Assembly (NCBI RefSeq): GCF_000744885.1
Contig: NZ_JQMV01000003.1
Span: forward strand, 1,984,001 to 2,048,000
Reading direction: 5' to 3'
Origin: Thermus amyloliquefaciens
GTDB taxonomy: Bacteria > Deinococcota > Deinococci > Deinococcales > Thermaceae
Length of the DNA stretch: 64,000 bases
Position numbers and translations under genes: made by a program. A model generated the notes under the pieces. It worked only from the letters and a program-made list of their open reading frames with translations, did no database searches and was not told where the DNA came from. Position 1 is the stretch's first letter, and the number at the start of each line of letters is the position of its first letter. Below are positions 51,278 to 60,183 of the stretch, in pieces.

Positions 51278-51463
51278 GTGAAGGAGGAGAAGAAGCGCTT
51301 CCTCTTGCGGCTGGACCCGAGGCTCTACCGGGTCTTGGAGAAGTGGGCCCAGGACGAGCTGAGGAGCGTGAACGCCCAGATAGAGTACCTCCTGAAGGAA
51401 GCGGCCAAGCGGGCGGGGAGGTGGAAGGATGAGGCTACTTCCGAAGAGGGACGGGAACCCTAG
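51278..51463 (+). CDS. Arc-type ribbon-helix-helix protein
   Basis: 61 residues from [41 protein letters not shown] is a full RHH fold: beta strand, helix and the Arc-like [14 protein letters not shown]-binding dimer or an SPFH-associated small partner. Lies between the SPFH gene and the PH-like gene and overlaps the latter by 35 bases. The Band 7-RHH-PH order suggests one operon. Confidence 0.8.
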   Translation: MKEEKKRFLLRLDPRLYRVLEKWAQDELRSVNAQIEYLLKEAAKRAGRWKDEATSEEGREP

Positions 51464-51944
51464 GCGGCTCTTCCTTCGGCTATTCGTCCTCTTGGTGCTG
51501 GCCACCCTTGGGGTGGCCGTCGCCCTGGCCCTGGAGAAACCGGAAAGCCTTCCCCTCCTTCTAGGCCTCCTCCTGCTGGAACTTCCCCTTGTGGGGGCGC
51601 TTCTCCACGGGTTGGCCAGCCTTCCCCAAAGGTTTTTCTACGAGCTGAGGGGCCCCGTGCTCACCCTCCACCTGCCCTTCGGCCGCCGCGTGGTCCACCG
51701 CGCGGAGGTGAAGGAGGTGAGGCCCCTGGCCTACGCCCTTCCCCGGTGGGTCTACCGCCACAAGGGGGAAACCTCCATGCCCGGCTACCACCACAGGTAC
51801 CTTCGCCTCGAGGGCCTTCCCGTGGAGGCCTTCGTGGGGGCCAGACGGGGGGAAGGGGTGCTTTTGGTGTTGAAGGAGGGGAGGGGCCTCCTCCTGAACC
51901 CGGAGGACCCCAAGCCCCTTCTCTCTTGGAAGGAGGAAGCGTGA
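51429..51944 (+). CDS. Membrane protein with PH-like domain, unknown
   Basis: 171 residues. Two hydrophobic segments (about 14-34 and 40-62) followed by a soluble beta-rich domain (about 70-165; [20 protein letters not shown]) resembling bacterial PH (YdbT/YcxB) domains. Function unknown. Stop overlaps the GTG of the protease gene (GTGA). Confidence 0.68.
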   Translation: MRLLPKRDGNPRRLFLRLFVLLVLATLGVAVALALEKPESLPLLLGLLLLELPLVGALLHGLASLPQRFFYELRGPVLTLHLPFGRRVVHRAEVKEVRPLAYALPRWVYRHKGETSMPGYHHRYLRLEGLPVEAFVGARRGEGVLLVLKEGRGLLLNPEDPKPLLSWKEEA

Positions 51945-52756
51945 GCGCCCTTTACTGGACTTTCGGCCTCTCGTGGGGGATTTACCTGCTCTTCCACCTC
52001 CTGGGCGGGCGCTGGAACCCTTCCCCCGGGGAGGCGAACCTCCAGACCGCCTTTTTTCTCACGGCCTTCGGCTTCCTCTACATGTGGATCCCGGGCCTCG
52101 TGGCCCTCCTCTTCGCCCGCAAGGAAGGGGTGCGCATCCCCCTTTCCTTGAGGCCCAACCGCTACTGGCTCCTTGCCTGGCTTTTCCCCGTGGCCCTCAC
52201 CCTCCTCTCCATCCCCTTGAGCCTCCCCTTCGCCCCCTGGCGGGGCTTCGCCGCCCTTTATGAGGGGATACCCCCAGAGGAACTGGCCTTGCTCCCGCAG
52301 GGCCTCCTACCCCTCATCCTCCTCCTCACGGGCCTCCTGGCGGGGGCCACGGTGAACCTGGTGGCCGCCCTGGGAGAGGAGCTCATGTGGCGGGGGTACC
52401 TCTGGGAGCGGCTTCGGGAGCGGGGCTTTTGGCCCGCCAGCCTGGAGATCGGCTTTTACTGGGGCCTCTGGCACGCCCCCCTGGTCCTCTCTGGCCACAA
52501 CTACCCCAACGCCCCCCTCTTGGGCGTCCCCGCCATGATCCTCTTCACCCTCCTCCTCACCCCGGCCCTCCTTTACGTGCGGGAAAGGGGTGGCTCGGTG
52601 CTGGCCGCAGCCCTCCTCCACGGAACCCTGAACGCCCTCGCGGGCCTCTCCCTCCTCCTGGTGGCGCGCACCCACGACCTCCTGGTGGGGGTGGTGGGGC
52701 TTCCTGGGCTTTTCCTCCTTTCCCTCTTTAACCTCTGGCTTAGGAGGCGGGTATAG
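51941..52756 (+). CDS. CPBP (CAAX/Abi) family intramembrane metalloprotease
   Basis: 271 residues, about seven membrane segments. Motifs: GEELMWRGYLWERL (motif 1, EExxxR), YWGLWHAPLVLSGH (motif 2, FxxxH) and AAALLHGTLNALAG (motif 3, HxxxN/D). Family members cleave prenylated or other membrane substrates or act in bacteriocin immunity. Target unknown. The stop TAG falls in the rapZ -10 box. Confidence 0.88.
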   Translation: MSALYWTFGLSWGIYLLFHLLGGRWNPSPGEANLQTAFFLTAFGFLYMWIPGLVALLFARKEGVRIPLSLRPNRYWLLAWLFPVALTLLSIPLSLPFAPWRGFAALYEGIPPEELALLPQGLLPLILLLTGLLAGATVNLVAALGEELMWRGYLWERLRERGFWPASLEIGFYWGLWHAPLVLSGHNYPNAPLLGVPAMILFTLLLTPALLYVRERGGSVLAAALLHGTLNALAGLSLLLVARTHDLLVGVVGLPGLFLLSLFNLWLRRRV

Positions 52757-52757
52757 T
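52752..52757 (+). promoter_or_regulatory. -10 box of rapZ-yvcK
   Basis: TATAGT at the end of the preceding gene, 7 bases before the rapZ ATG. Confidence 0.48.
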
Positions 52758-52764
52758 CAAGGGG

Positions 52765-53586
52765 ATGCGGTTTCTGGTGCTTTCGGGGCTTTCCGGGGCG
52801 GGCAAGACCACGGCCAAGGGCTTCCTGGAGGACCTGGGCTACTTCATGGTGGACAACCTCCCCCCAGGCCTCTGGAAGCCCCTTTGGGCGGAGCTGGAGG
52901 GGCGGGGGGTGGAGCGGGCCGGGGTGGTGCTGGACGCCCGGGCCCTGGCCTTCTTCGGCGATTTGGAAAGGGCCCTGGAGGAACTGAAGCCCACGGTGGT
53001 GTACCTCGAGGCCCGCCCCGAGGTCCTCCTGCGCCGCTACAACCTCACCCGCCGCCTCCACCCCTTGGGGGCGGGGAACCTCATGCGGGAGATCGGGGAG
53101 GAGCGCCGCATCCTGGGACCCCTAAGGGCCCGGGCCCACCTCATCCTGGACACCTCGGAGCTCTCCCCAAGGGCCTTGAAGGAGGCCCTGGTGCGCTTTT
53201 TAGGGGAGGAAGCGGGCTTTTTGCTGCGCCTCATCTCCTTTGGCTTCAAGTGGGGCCCGCCCCAGGAGGCGGACCTAGTCCTGGACGTGCGCCCCCTGCC
53301 CAACCCCCACTACGACCCCGGCCTGAAGCCCAAGACCGGTCTGGACCCCGAGGTGAAGGCCTACGTGTTCCGGGAGGAGGTGGAACCCTACTACCGGGCC
53401 CTCCTGGCGGTGGTGGGTCTGGCGGCGGAGGGGGCCAAGAGGGAGGGCCGGGCCTTCTACACCGCGGCCGTGGGGTGCACCGGGGGAAGGCACCGGAGCG
53501 TGGCCGTGGCGGAGCGGCTCGCGGAGGAGCTCGCAAGCCGCTACCGGGTGGAGGTGAACCACCGGGATGTGGAAAAGGAGGCCTAA
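52765..53586 (+). CDS. rapZ: RapZ/YvcJ-family nucleotide-binding protein
   Basis: 273 residues. Walker A GLSGAGKTTA (about 7-16), FMVDNLPPGLW, LRLISFGFKWGPPQEADLVLDVRPLPNPHY (family signature) and C-terminal GCTGGRHRSVAVAERLA. In E. coli RapZ directs RNase E to the GlmZ sRNA; Bacillus YvcJ binds GTP. Next to yvcK, as in Firmicutes. whiA, often third in the set, is not here. Leaderless start after TATAGT. Confidence 0.95.
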   Translation: MRFLVLSGLSGAGKTTAKGFLEDLGYFMVDNLPPGLWKPLWAELEGRGVERAGVVLDARALAFFGDLERALEELKPTVVYLEARPEVLLRRYNLTRRLHPLGAGNLMREIGEERRILGPLRARAHLILDTSELSPRALKEALVRFLGEEAGFLLRLISFGFKWGPPQEADLVLDVRPLPNPHYDPGLKPKTGLDPEVKAYVFREEVEPYYRALLAVVGLAAEGAKREGRAFYTAAVGCTGGRHRSVAVAERLAEELASRYRVEVNHRDVEKEA

Positions 53587-54820
53587 GCCCGAGGCGCTTT
53601 ACCGGACAGCCCAAGGGCTTGCCCGGCGCTTTCCCCCGCTTCGCTGGCTCTACCCGGGGATGCGGGTGAAGCGCTACGCCGCCTTGGCCGTGCTGGGGAC
53701 CTTGCTCCTGGCCTATGGCCTTTCCCGCTTCCTTCCGCCCCCACCCCCAACGCCCTGGGCCTGGGTCTGGATCCTCCTCGGGCTTCTCCTCCTGGTGGGG
53801 GGGATAAGGAGCATGAACCGGAGCATGCTCTCCGCCTTCACCGAACCGGAGGAGGTTCCCGAAAAGGTCTACGTGCGCCGGAGGTTGGAGCGGGGTCCCA
53901 AGGTGGTGGCCTTTGGCGGTGGGACCGGGCTTTCCCGGGTTCTGCGGGGCCTGAAGGAGCACACGGCCAACACCACCGCCATCGTGGCGGTGACGGACGA
54001 TGGGGGCTCCACGGGCCGCCTCCGCCTGGCCTTTGGCCTGCCGGCGGTGGGGGACCTGGTGGACTGCCTGGCGGCGCTCTCCGACCATGCGGCCTTGCCC
54101 AAGCTCCTTCACCACCGCTTCCAGGAGGGGGAGTTCAAGGGCCACACCTTCGGCAACCTGTTCCTCCTGACCCTGAACCAGGAGGCCAAGGACTTCGCCC
54201 AGGCCATCCTCGAGGCCAACGCCATCCTGCAGCTACGGGGCCAGGTCTTCCCCGCCACCCCCGAGGCGGTGCGGCTTAGGGCCCGCTTTCGCGACGGCAC
54301 GGAGGTGGTGGGGGAGGTGGCCATCCGGGAGAAAAGGGGACAAATCCGGGAGGTCTTCCTGGAACCCGAACCCCATGGGGTTATGGAGGAGGCCCTCGAG
54401 GCCATCCGCCGGGCGGACCTCCTGGTGCTGGGGCCGGGAAGCCTCTACACCAGCGTCATCCCCAGCTTCCTGCCCAAAGCCCTGAGGGAGGCCATCGCCA
54501 AGGCCAAGGCCCCCCTGGTCTACGCGGTGAACCTCATGACCGAGCCCGGGGAGACCGACGGCTACACCGCCTACGACCACTACAAGGCCATCGCCTACCA
54601 CCTGGGCCGGAGGCCCGGGGTGGTCCTGGTGCACACCGCCTCCATCCCCGAGGAGGTCCAAGGGCGCTATGCGGCGGAAGGACGATTCCCCGTGGCCTTT
54701 GACCCCAGGCCCTTCGCCGCGGACGGGGTGCGGGTGATCGCCGGGGATTTCCGGGAGGAAGGCCCCTTGGCCCAGCACGACCCGGAAAAGGTGGTGCGGG
54801 CCCTCCTCTCCTTGGTATAA
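53567..54820 (+). CDS. yvcK: YvcK/CofD-like protein (gluconeogenesis factor)
   Basis: 417 residues. Two N-terminal membrane segments (about 36-55 and 65-83) not found in Bacillus YvcK, followed by the CofD-like domain: VVAFGGGTGLSRVLRGLKEH, AVTDDGGSTGRLR, GNLFLLTLNQ and LGPGSLYTSVIPSFLPK. YvcK binds UDP-sugars and supports wall synthesis under gluconeogenic conditions. It overlaps the 3' end of rapZ by 20 bases. Confidence 0.93.
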   Translation: MWKRRPKPEALYRTAQGLARRFPPLRWLYPGMRVKRYAALAVLGTLLLAYGLSRFLPPPPPTPWAWVWILLGLLLLVGGIRSMNRSMLSAFTEPEEVPEKVYVRRRLERGPKVVAFGGGTGLSRVLRGLKEHTANTTAIVAVTDDGGSTGRLRLAFGLPAVGDLVDCLAALSDHAALPKLLHHRFQEGEFKGHTFGNLFLLTLNQEAKDFAQAILEANAILQLRGQVFPATPEAVRLRARFRDGTEVVGEVAIREKRGQIREVFLEPEPHGVMEEALEAIRRADLLVLGPGSLYTSVIPSFLPKALREAIAKAKAPLVYAVNLMTEPGETDGYTAYDHYKAIAYHLGRRPGVVLVHTASIPEEVQGRYAAEGRFPVAFDPRPFAADGVRVIAGDFREEGPLAQHDPEKVVRALLSLV

Positions 54821-54821
54821 A
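54816..54821 (+). promoter_or_regulatory. -10 box of the glucodextranase-C-like gene
   Basis: TATAAA at the yvcK stop, 7 bases before ATG 54829. Confidence 0.42.
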
Positions 54822-54828
54822 GGTGGGC

Positions 54829-55527
54829 ATGCTCTTTCTCTTCCAAGACCCCCTGGGGGACGACAAGGGCCTGGCCTACCTCTATCCCCAGGCGGCCCTT
54901 TACCGGGAGGCAGGGGAGGGCTATGCCGACCTCCTGGCCCTGGCGGGGGAGGCGCGGGAGGGCCGCTTGGTCTTGAAGGTGCGGCTGGCCCGTTACCCGA
55001 ACCCCCTCGAGGGGCCCTTAGGCTTCAGCCTGGCCACGGTGGTCCTGTGGCTGGACACGGGGGAAGGGGGGGAGGAGGCCCTGCTTCCCGGGCTTGCCAC
55101 CCCTCGCGGCCAGGGCTGGGAGGCGGCCTATGTCCTCACGGGGTTTGGCGGGGAGAAAAGGACCCCCTCCGGGGAGAGGGTGCCCGTCAGGGTGTGGCGG
55201 GAGGGGGAGTGGGTGGTCCTGGACACCGGGATTCCCCCAGGACCCTACGGCCACTACGGGGCCGTGGGCCTCTTTGACCCCTTCGCCCCTTGGTACCTGC
55301 GCCCCACAAGCCCCGAGGGCGGCCCCTGGACCCTGGGGGCCCCCCCGGGAAGCCCCCCAGCGGTGGACCTCCTGGCGGAAGACCCCATGGGCCAGGTGCG
55401 GGCCTACCAGGAAGGGGTGTTGCCGCCCCTGAAGCGCCCCGGCCCCACCCTCCGGCGGGAAAGCCTTCTGGCCTTCGCCCTGGGCGGGGTTTCCCTCCTC
55501 CTGGCCTTCCTCCTGCGCAAGGCTTAG
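54829..55527 (+). CDS. Glucodextranase C-domain-like membrane-anchored protein
   Basis: 232 residues. Starts with FLFQDPLGDDKGLAYLYP, the opening of the glucodextranase/pullulanase C-terminal carbohydrate-linked domain (DPxGDDxGxGxYxYP). The domain fills about 1-195, and a C-terminal membrane anchor follows (about 212-228). No catalytic domain and no N-terminal signal peptide are visible, which is odd for an exported domain. Function unknown, perhaps carbohydrate or wall binding. ATG 54829 lies 7 bases after TATAAA. Confidence 0.72.
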   Translation: MLFLFQDPLGDDKGLAYLYPQAALYREAGEGYADLLALAGEAREGRLVLKVRLARYPNPLEGPLGFSLATVVLWLDTGEGGEEALLPGLATPRGQGWEAAYVLTGFGGEKRTPSGERVPVRVWREGEWVVLDTGIPPGPYGHYGAVGLFDPFAPWYLRPTSPEGGPWTLGAPPGSPPAVDLLAEDPMGQVRAYQEGVLPPLKRPGPTLRRESLLAFALGGVSLLLAFLLRKA

Positions 55528-55844
55528 AGGGGGCGCAGGTCCTCCAAAAGAAGCCAGCCCACCTCCTGGGGAAGCCCCCGAAGCATCCCCTGGAGGATGG
55601 GGGCCAGGCGCTCCGCCAGGGGCTTTAGGGCCTCCGGGGGCTCCTCGGTCAGGAGCAAAAGGGTGACCTGGTAAAAGCGCTGGGTGTGGGTGGGGGTGCC
55701 GTCCTGGAAGAAGGGGGTGGGGGGCGGCACCTCGTCCAGGAGGAGCCTCACCCCCTCCACCTCCTCGGGCAGGAGGGCCTTGGGGTCCAGGGGAAGCCCC
55801 TTGGGGTGCCAAAGGTAGCCCTGGTAGAGGCGCACCGCCCCCAT
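55524..55844 (-). CDS. Conserved small protein, unknown
   Basis: 106 residues, mixed alpha/beta (VRLYQGYLWHPKGLPLDPKAL; FYQVTLLLLTEEPPEALKPL). No recognised motif. Begins 4 bases after the alr stop, so it is the end of the priA-alr transcript. Its stop codon overlaps that of the convergent gene by 4 bases. Confidence 0.68.
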   Translation of the reverse strand: MGAVRLYQGYLWHPKGLPLDPKALLPEEVEGVRLLLDEVPPPTPFFQDGTPTHTQRFYQVTLLLLTEEPPEALKPLAERLAPILQGMLRGLPQEVGWLLLEDLRPL

Positions 55845-55848
55845 GGGG

Positions 55849-56949
55849 CTAGTCTAGGACGTCCCGCACCTCTTCGCCGTAGCGGTAGACCCTCGGAAGC
55901 CTCCGGGAGAGGTGCACCGCCACCTCGTAGGGGATGGTCCCCCGGGCCTCGGCCCAGGCCAGGAGCCCCGTGGGGCCGAAGTCGGGGGAGGCCACCTCAA
56001 AGACCGCCTCCAGGGGTACGGGCCCAGGGGCGAGGACCGTGGTCTGGTCCATGGAGATGCGGCCCGCCACCGGGCAAAGCCTCCCCCCCGGGCCCTTCAC
56101 GAAGCGCACCGCCCCCCGGGGGAGGCCGTCCGCGTAGCCCACGGGCAGGGTCAGGAGCCACTCCCCCCCCTGGGCCAGGTACTCCCCGCCATACCCCACC
56201 CGGTCGCCCGCCTTGAGCCTCTTCACCAGGGTGGGCCGGGCGAGAAGCCGGAGGATGGGCTTTAGGCCAAAGCCGGGGATGAGGCCATAAAGGGCCAGGC
56301 CCACCCGCACGTTCTCCCCCCCGTGAAGGAGGAGGCCATGGGAGTTCTCCAGGTGGTAGAAGTAGCCCTCCCCTAGGGCCTCGCGCACCCTTTGAAAGCG
56401 GCCCCTTTGCACCTCCACGAAGGCGGCCTCCTCCCCGGCGGTGGCCAGGTGGGTGTAGACCCCCTCCACCCTTACCCCCATGGCCTCCACCGCCCGCAGG
56501 GCCTCCCTGGCCTCCTCCCAGGGGAAGCCCACCCGGTTCATCCCCGTGTCCACCTTGAGGTGGGCCCGGGGGGTTAGGCCCAGGGCCCGGGCCCTCTCGG
56601 CCAGGGCCCTGGCCCCCTCGAGGGTGGAGAGGCTTGGCACCAGGTCCCACCTCAAGGCCTCCTCCGCCTCGAGGGGGTGGAGGCTTCCCAAGAGGAGGAC
56701 CTCCCCCTCCACCCCGCCTCGCCGCAGGGCCCTCCCCTCCCCCACCGTGGCCACCGCCACCCGCCTAGCCCCCCGGGAGAAGAGGAAGCGGGCCAGGGGC
56801 AGGGCCCCATGCCCATAGGCCTCGGCCTTGAGGACGGGGATCACCTCTCCTTTGGCCTGGGCTTGGAGGAAGAGCCAGTTGGCCTCGAGGGCCCCAAGGT
56901 CCACCTCAATCCAGGCCCGGGCCTCCAGGTTGGCTGCCGCGTGACCCAC
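55849..56949 (-). CDS. alr: Alanine racemase
   Basis: PLP enzyme providing D-alanine for peptidoglycan. 366 residues from GTG 56949. PLP lysine K41 lies in VLKAEAYGHG, where the usual Asn after KA is Glu. HLKVDTGMNRVGF, ENSHGLLL, VRVGLALYGL and the catalytic-Tyr region DRVGYGGEYLAQ are all present. An upstream open frame overlaps priA and is not needed. Starts one base after the priA stop. Confidence 0.95.
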   Translation of the reverse strand: MGHAAANLEARAWIEVDLGALEANWLFLQAQAKGEVIPVLKAEAYGHGALPLARFLFSRGARRVAVATVGEGRALRRGGVEGEVLLLGSLHPLEAEEALRWDLVPSLSTLEGARALAERARALGLTPRAHLKVDTGMNRVGFPWEEAREALRAVEAMGVRVEGVYTHLATAGEEAAFVEVQRGRFQRVREALGEGYFYHLENSHGLLLHGGENVRVGLALYGLIPGFGLKPILRLLARPTLVKRLKAGDRVGYGGEYLAQGGEWLLTLPVGYADGLPRGAVRFVKGPGGRLCPVAGRISMDQTTVLAPGPVPLEAVFEVASPDFGPTGLLAWAEARGTIPYEVAVHLSRRLPRVYRYGEEVRDVLD

Positions 56950-56950
56950 G

Positions 56951-59077
56951 CTAGTCCTCCAAAAGCCCCACAAAGCGGTGGGGGTCCGGGTCCAATCTAA
57001 ACCTCCGCCGGTCCAGGTGGGCAAGAAGCTCCCCAAGCCGCTCCGTGCTCCCCTTTAGGAGGAGGTGGAAGACGTACTGCCCCTTCACCCGGGGTACCGG
57101 GGCGGGGGCCGGTCCCAGCACCTCCCCCTCCCGGGCCACACCCTTCAGGGCAGAAAGGAGGCCATAGGCCTCCTCGAGGGCCCGTTCCTCCTTGCGGTGG
57201 GCCACCTCCAGCTTCACCATCCGCACCTTGGGAGGGTAGTCCAGGGCTTCCCGCAGGGCCTTTTCCCTCCAGGGGAAGGCCTCCACGCTTCCCTCCAAAA
57301 GCGCCTGGTGGGCCGGGTGGTCAGGGGTGTAGGTCTGGAGGACCAGAAGGGGCCTCCGCCCCGGCCTCAGCTCGGTGAGGGCCCAAAGCAGGCGGTGGTA
57401 CCGCTCGGCGGCGCGGAAATCGGAATCGTAGAGGAAACCGTCCGCATAGGGCAGAAGGACCAGGGCCAGGTCGGGGAGAACCGGGCCCCGCAGAAGGGCG
57501 GTGGTGCCCACCACCACCCCGGGTTCCCCCGCCAGGAGGGGCCTCAGGTCGTCCTTTCCCTCCTTGGAGTAGCGGTACACGGGCAGGGAAAGGCGCCCCT
57601 TAAGCTCCTCCCGCAACCATTCCAGCCCCGGCCCCTTGGGCTCGAGGAGGGGGGAGCCGCAGCTCGGGCACAGGACCGGGGGAGGCTCCCGGTGGCCACA
57701 CTGGTGGCAGACCAGCTCCCCTCTTCCCCCCTTGTGGTAGCGCAAGGGAAGGGCGCAGTTGGGGCAGGTGGGCTTGTAACCGCAGTCGGCGCAGAGGAGG
57801 AGGGCGCTGTAGCCCAGGCGGGGGGAAAGGACCAAGGCCTGCCGCCCCTTCTCCTCCACCTGCTTAAGAAGCGCCCAGGCCCTGCCCGCAAGGGGATACC
57901 CCTTCTCCCGCCTAAGGTCCACCAGGAGAACCCTGGGCTTGGGCACGGGAAAGGCCAGGCCCGGCTTTTCCAAGACCTCCACCGCGGGCACCAGGGAAAG
58001 GTAGGTGAGGGGCACCCCCAGAAGCCTTGCCCTGAGCTCCGCCAGGGGAGGCACAAAGGCCCGGGTCCCCGAGGGAAGCTTGTAGCTTTCGCTTCCCTCC
58101 TCCACCACCACCAGGGAATCCGGGGTGAAGGGGAGGAGGAGCCCGCCATAGGTGGCGAAAACCAAGCCCTCAGCCCGCCGGAAAAGGGCCTCCCGCGCCT
58201 CCCGAGGGAGGCCCCCGTGGTAGGGCTTAGCCTGGGGAAAGTGGCGAAGGAAGCGTTCCAAAAGGCTGACCTCGGGAAAGAGCACCAGGTGGTTTCCCTG
58301 GGCCACCAAGCCCGCCAGAAGGCGCATCCGCTCCAAAAGCCTTCCCCCGTTCAGCCTCTCGGGCCTTTCGGGAAGGAAAAGGGGCTCCAGGGGCTCCCCC
58401 GGATGGGAAACCTCCCGGGGGGGCCCGTAGCCGATATACCCCTCGGCCAGTAGCCGCTTCACCCGGCTCACCCCCACCCCGGCGGCCCGGGCCAAGGCCG
58501 CCAGGCTCTCCGCCTGGCCCAAGGAGCGGAGCACCTGCAAGACCCCATCCAGGGCCGGCTCGGGATGGCGTTCCCTCAAGGGGAGAAGCACCCGCCTCCC
58601 CTCCTTGAAGGCCACCTCCTCCTGCAAAACCCCAGCCTCCCGCAGATGGTCCAGCAGCCTGGGGTCAAAGCCCTTGGCCTCCTGCCAGGCGACCAGGGCC
58701 TCCAACCCCTTGGGCAGGAGGGCCGGGTCCGCCCCCGGGTAGAGGCGCACCCTGTGCTTTAGCTCGGGGAAGGGGGGCAGGAAGTCGGCCAGCACCTGGC
58801 CCAAGGGGGCAAAGAGGTGGCGGGCCGCTTCCTCCAGGAAAAGGATCTCCTCCGGGCGCAAATAGGGCCTCGAGTCCAGATAGGCGATGGCGTGGCGCAG
58901 GGCATGGGAGGGCCTTCCCCCCTCCCCCACCACCACCCCCACCCGCACCTCCCCCCGCCAGGGCACCGCCACCCGCCTCCCCAGGGCCTCCTCCCCCCCT
59001 ATTCCCTCCTGGCCCAGGGGGGGCAGGTAGGTCATGGGGGGGAGGGGCAGGGGCAGGGCCACCTGAAGAGGGCGCAT
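56951..59077 (-). CDS. priA: PriA-like primosomal protein without ATPase motifs
   Basis: 708 residues with the PriA plan: N-terminal 3'-DNA-binding domain (about 1-100), a winged helix (about 175-225), a helicase-like body and the zinc arm with eight Cys (CADCGYKPTCPNC, CHQCGH, CPSCGS, about 425-475). Walker A (GxTGSGKT) is absent: the region reads LLAGLVAQGNHLVLFPEV (about 253-270). The DEEH box reads VEEGSESYKL (325-334). It is thus unlikely to hydrolyse ATP, and probably works as a DNA-binding loader for replication restart. Starts 9 bases after TATCCT. Confidence 0.88.
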   Translation of the reverse strand: MRPLQVALPLPLPPMTYLPPLGQEGIGGEEALGRRVAVPWRGEVRVGVVVGEGGRPSHALRHAIAYLDSRPYLRPEEILFLEEAARHLFAPLGQVLADFLPPFPELKHRVRLYPGADPALLPKGLEALVAWQEAKGFDPRLLDHLREAGVLQEEVAFKEGRRVLLPLRERHPEPALDGVLQVLRSLGQAESLAALARAAGVGVSRVKRLLAEGYIGYGPPREVSHPGEPLEPLFLPERPERLNGGRLLERMRLLAGLVAQGNHLVLFPEVSLLERFLRHFPQAKPYHGGLPREAREALFRRAEGLVFATYGGLLLPFTPDSLVVVEEGSESYKLPSGTRAFVPPLAELRARLLGVPLTYLSLVPAVEVLEKPGLAFPVPKPRVLLVDLRREKGYPLAGRAWALLKQVEEKGRQALVLSPRLGYSALLLCADCGYKPTCPNCALPLRYHKGGRGELVCHQCGHREPPPVLCPSCGSPLLEPKGPGLEWLREELKGRLSLPVYRYSKEGKDDLRPLLAGEPGVVVGTTALLRGPVLPDLALVLLPYADGFLYDSDFRAAERYHRLLWALTELRPGRRPLLVLQTYTPDHPAHQALLEGSVEAFPWREKALREALDYPPKVRMVKLEVAHRKEERALEEAYGLLSALKGVAREGEVLGPAPAPVPRVKGQYVFHLLLKGSTERLGELLAHLDRRRFRLDPDPHRFVGLLED

Positions 59078-59085
59078 GCTGCCCC

Positions 59086-59093
59086 TAGGATAA
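59086..59093. promoter_or_regulatory. Overlapping divergent -10 boxes, priA and MFS gene
   Basis: TAGGAT (59086-59091, plus) is 7 bases from the MFS ATG. TATCCT (59093-59088, minus) is 10 bases from the priA ATG. They share four bases. Confidence 0.45.
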
Positions 59094-59098
59094 GGGGG

Positions 59099-60148
59099 AT
59101 GCGGTGGGCGGTGGTGCTCTCCGGGGTAGCCCTCTACAGCGCCCTCTATGCGGCGGTACCCCTGTTGCCCCTTCTGGAAAGGCTCTTCGCCGCTCCCCCG
59201 GGGGCGGCAGGGCCGGGCATGGGCCTGCCCCTCTTGCTCCTGGTCCTCCTTTCCCCTTGGGTGCCCCGCCTGGGCCTGCCCGCGGGCACCCTCCTGGGCG
59301 GGGGTCTGCTCCTGGTGGGCCTGGGTGGGGTGCTGGGGGCCTTAAGCCCCAGCCTTTTCCTCTGGACCCTGGGCCGCCTCCTCCAGGGAGTGGGGGCCTC
59401 CTTGGTGCCCAGCTTGACCATCGCCCTCATCCCCATCCTCTTCCCCCAGAAGGCCTGGGAGATGGCCGGGGTGTACATGGCGGGGAACGTCCTGGGCGGC
59501 GGCATGGGCCGGGTGCTGGCGGGGCTTTCCGCGGAAGCCCTCGGGGTAAGGGGGGCCCTTTTGCTGCTCTCCCTGCCCGCCCTTCTCCTGGGCCTCCTCC
59601 TCCTCCGGGTGCCTGCGGGCCTTCCCGCCTTGGGTAAGCCGCGCTACGACCTTTCCGCCTTCCCCCTCTACCTGGTGGGCTTCATCCTTCTCTTCCTGAA
59701 CCTTTTCCTGGCCAACCTCCTCCCCTACCGCCTCCTGGAGCTGGGCTTCCGCCCGGGCGAGGTGGGGCTTGTGTACCTGGCCTACCTGTTCGGCATCCCA
59801 GGAAGCGCCCTCTCGGGCCTCCTGGCCCGGAGGCTAGGGGCGGTGGCCACCTTCCGCCTGGCCTTCGGCCTGATCCTCGTGGCCCTGGGAGGCCTCCTCC
59901 TACCCCCTCCAGGCCTGGTGCTGGGGTTCGTGCTCCTGATGGCCGCCCTCTTCACCGCCCAAAGCCTGGCCTCGGGAGCCGCCGGCCGAAGGGGTGCGGG
60001 GGTAAGCGGCGCCTACGTGGCCGCCTTCTACCTGGGGGGCACCCTGGCGGGGCTTCTTTACCCCTTCTTCCTCCACGGCTTTCCCCTGGCGGTGGCGGTG
60101 GGCATGGCCCTGGGCCTCGTGGCCCTCCTCCTGGCCCCCGTGAGGTAA
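59099..60148 (+). CDS. MFS-type permease
   Basis: 349 residues, about 10-11 membrane segments. The segment VGASLVPSLTIALIPILFPQKAWEMAGVYMAGNVLGGGMGRVLAG matches MFS motif regions 4-5, where the TMS4-5 of drug antiporters and YnfM-type permeases are found. Shorter than the usual 400; the first half has a compressed TMS2-3. Substrate unknown. Leaderless start after TAGGAT. Confidence 0.83.
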   Translation: MRWAVVLSGVALYSALYAAVPLLPLLERLFAAPPGAAGPGMGLPLLLLVLLSPWVPRLGLPAGTLLGGGLLLVGLGGVLGALSPSLFLWTLGRLLQGVGASLVPSLTIALIPILFPQKAWEMAGVYMAGNVLGGGMGRVLAGLSAEALGVRGALLLLSLPALLLGLLLLRVPAGLPALGKPRYDLSAFPLYLVGFILLFLNLFLANLLPYRLLELGFRPGEVGLVYLAYLFGIPGSALSGLLARRLGAVATFRLAFGLILVALGGLLLPPPGLVLGFVLLMAALFTAQSLASGAAGRRGAGVSGAYVAAFYLGGTLAGLLYPFFLHGFPLAVAVGMALGLVALLLAPVR

Positions 60149-60183
60149 ACGGACCCCGAGCCCTCACCCGGTACCATAACCCC

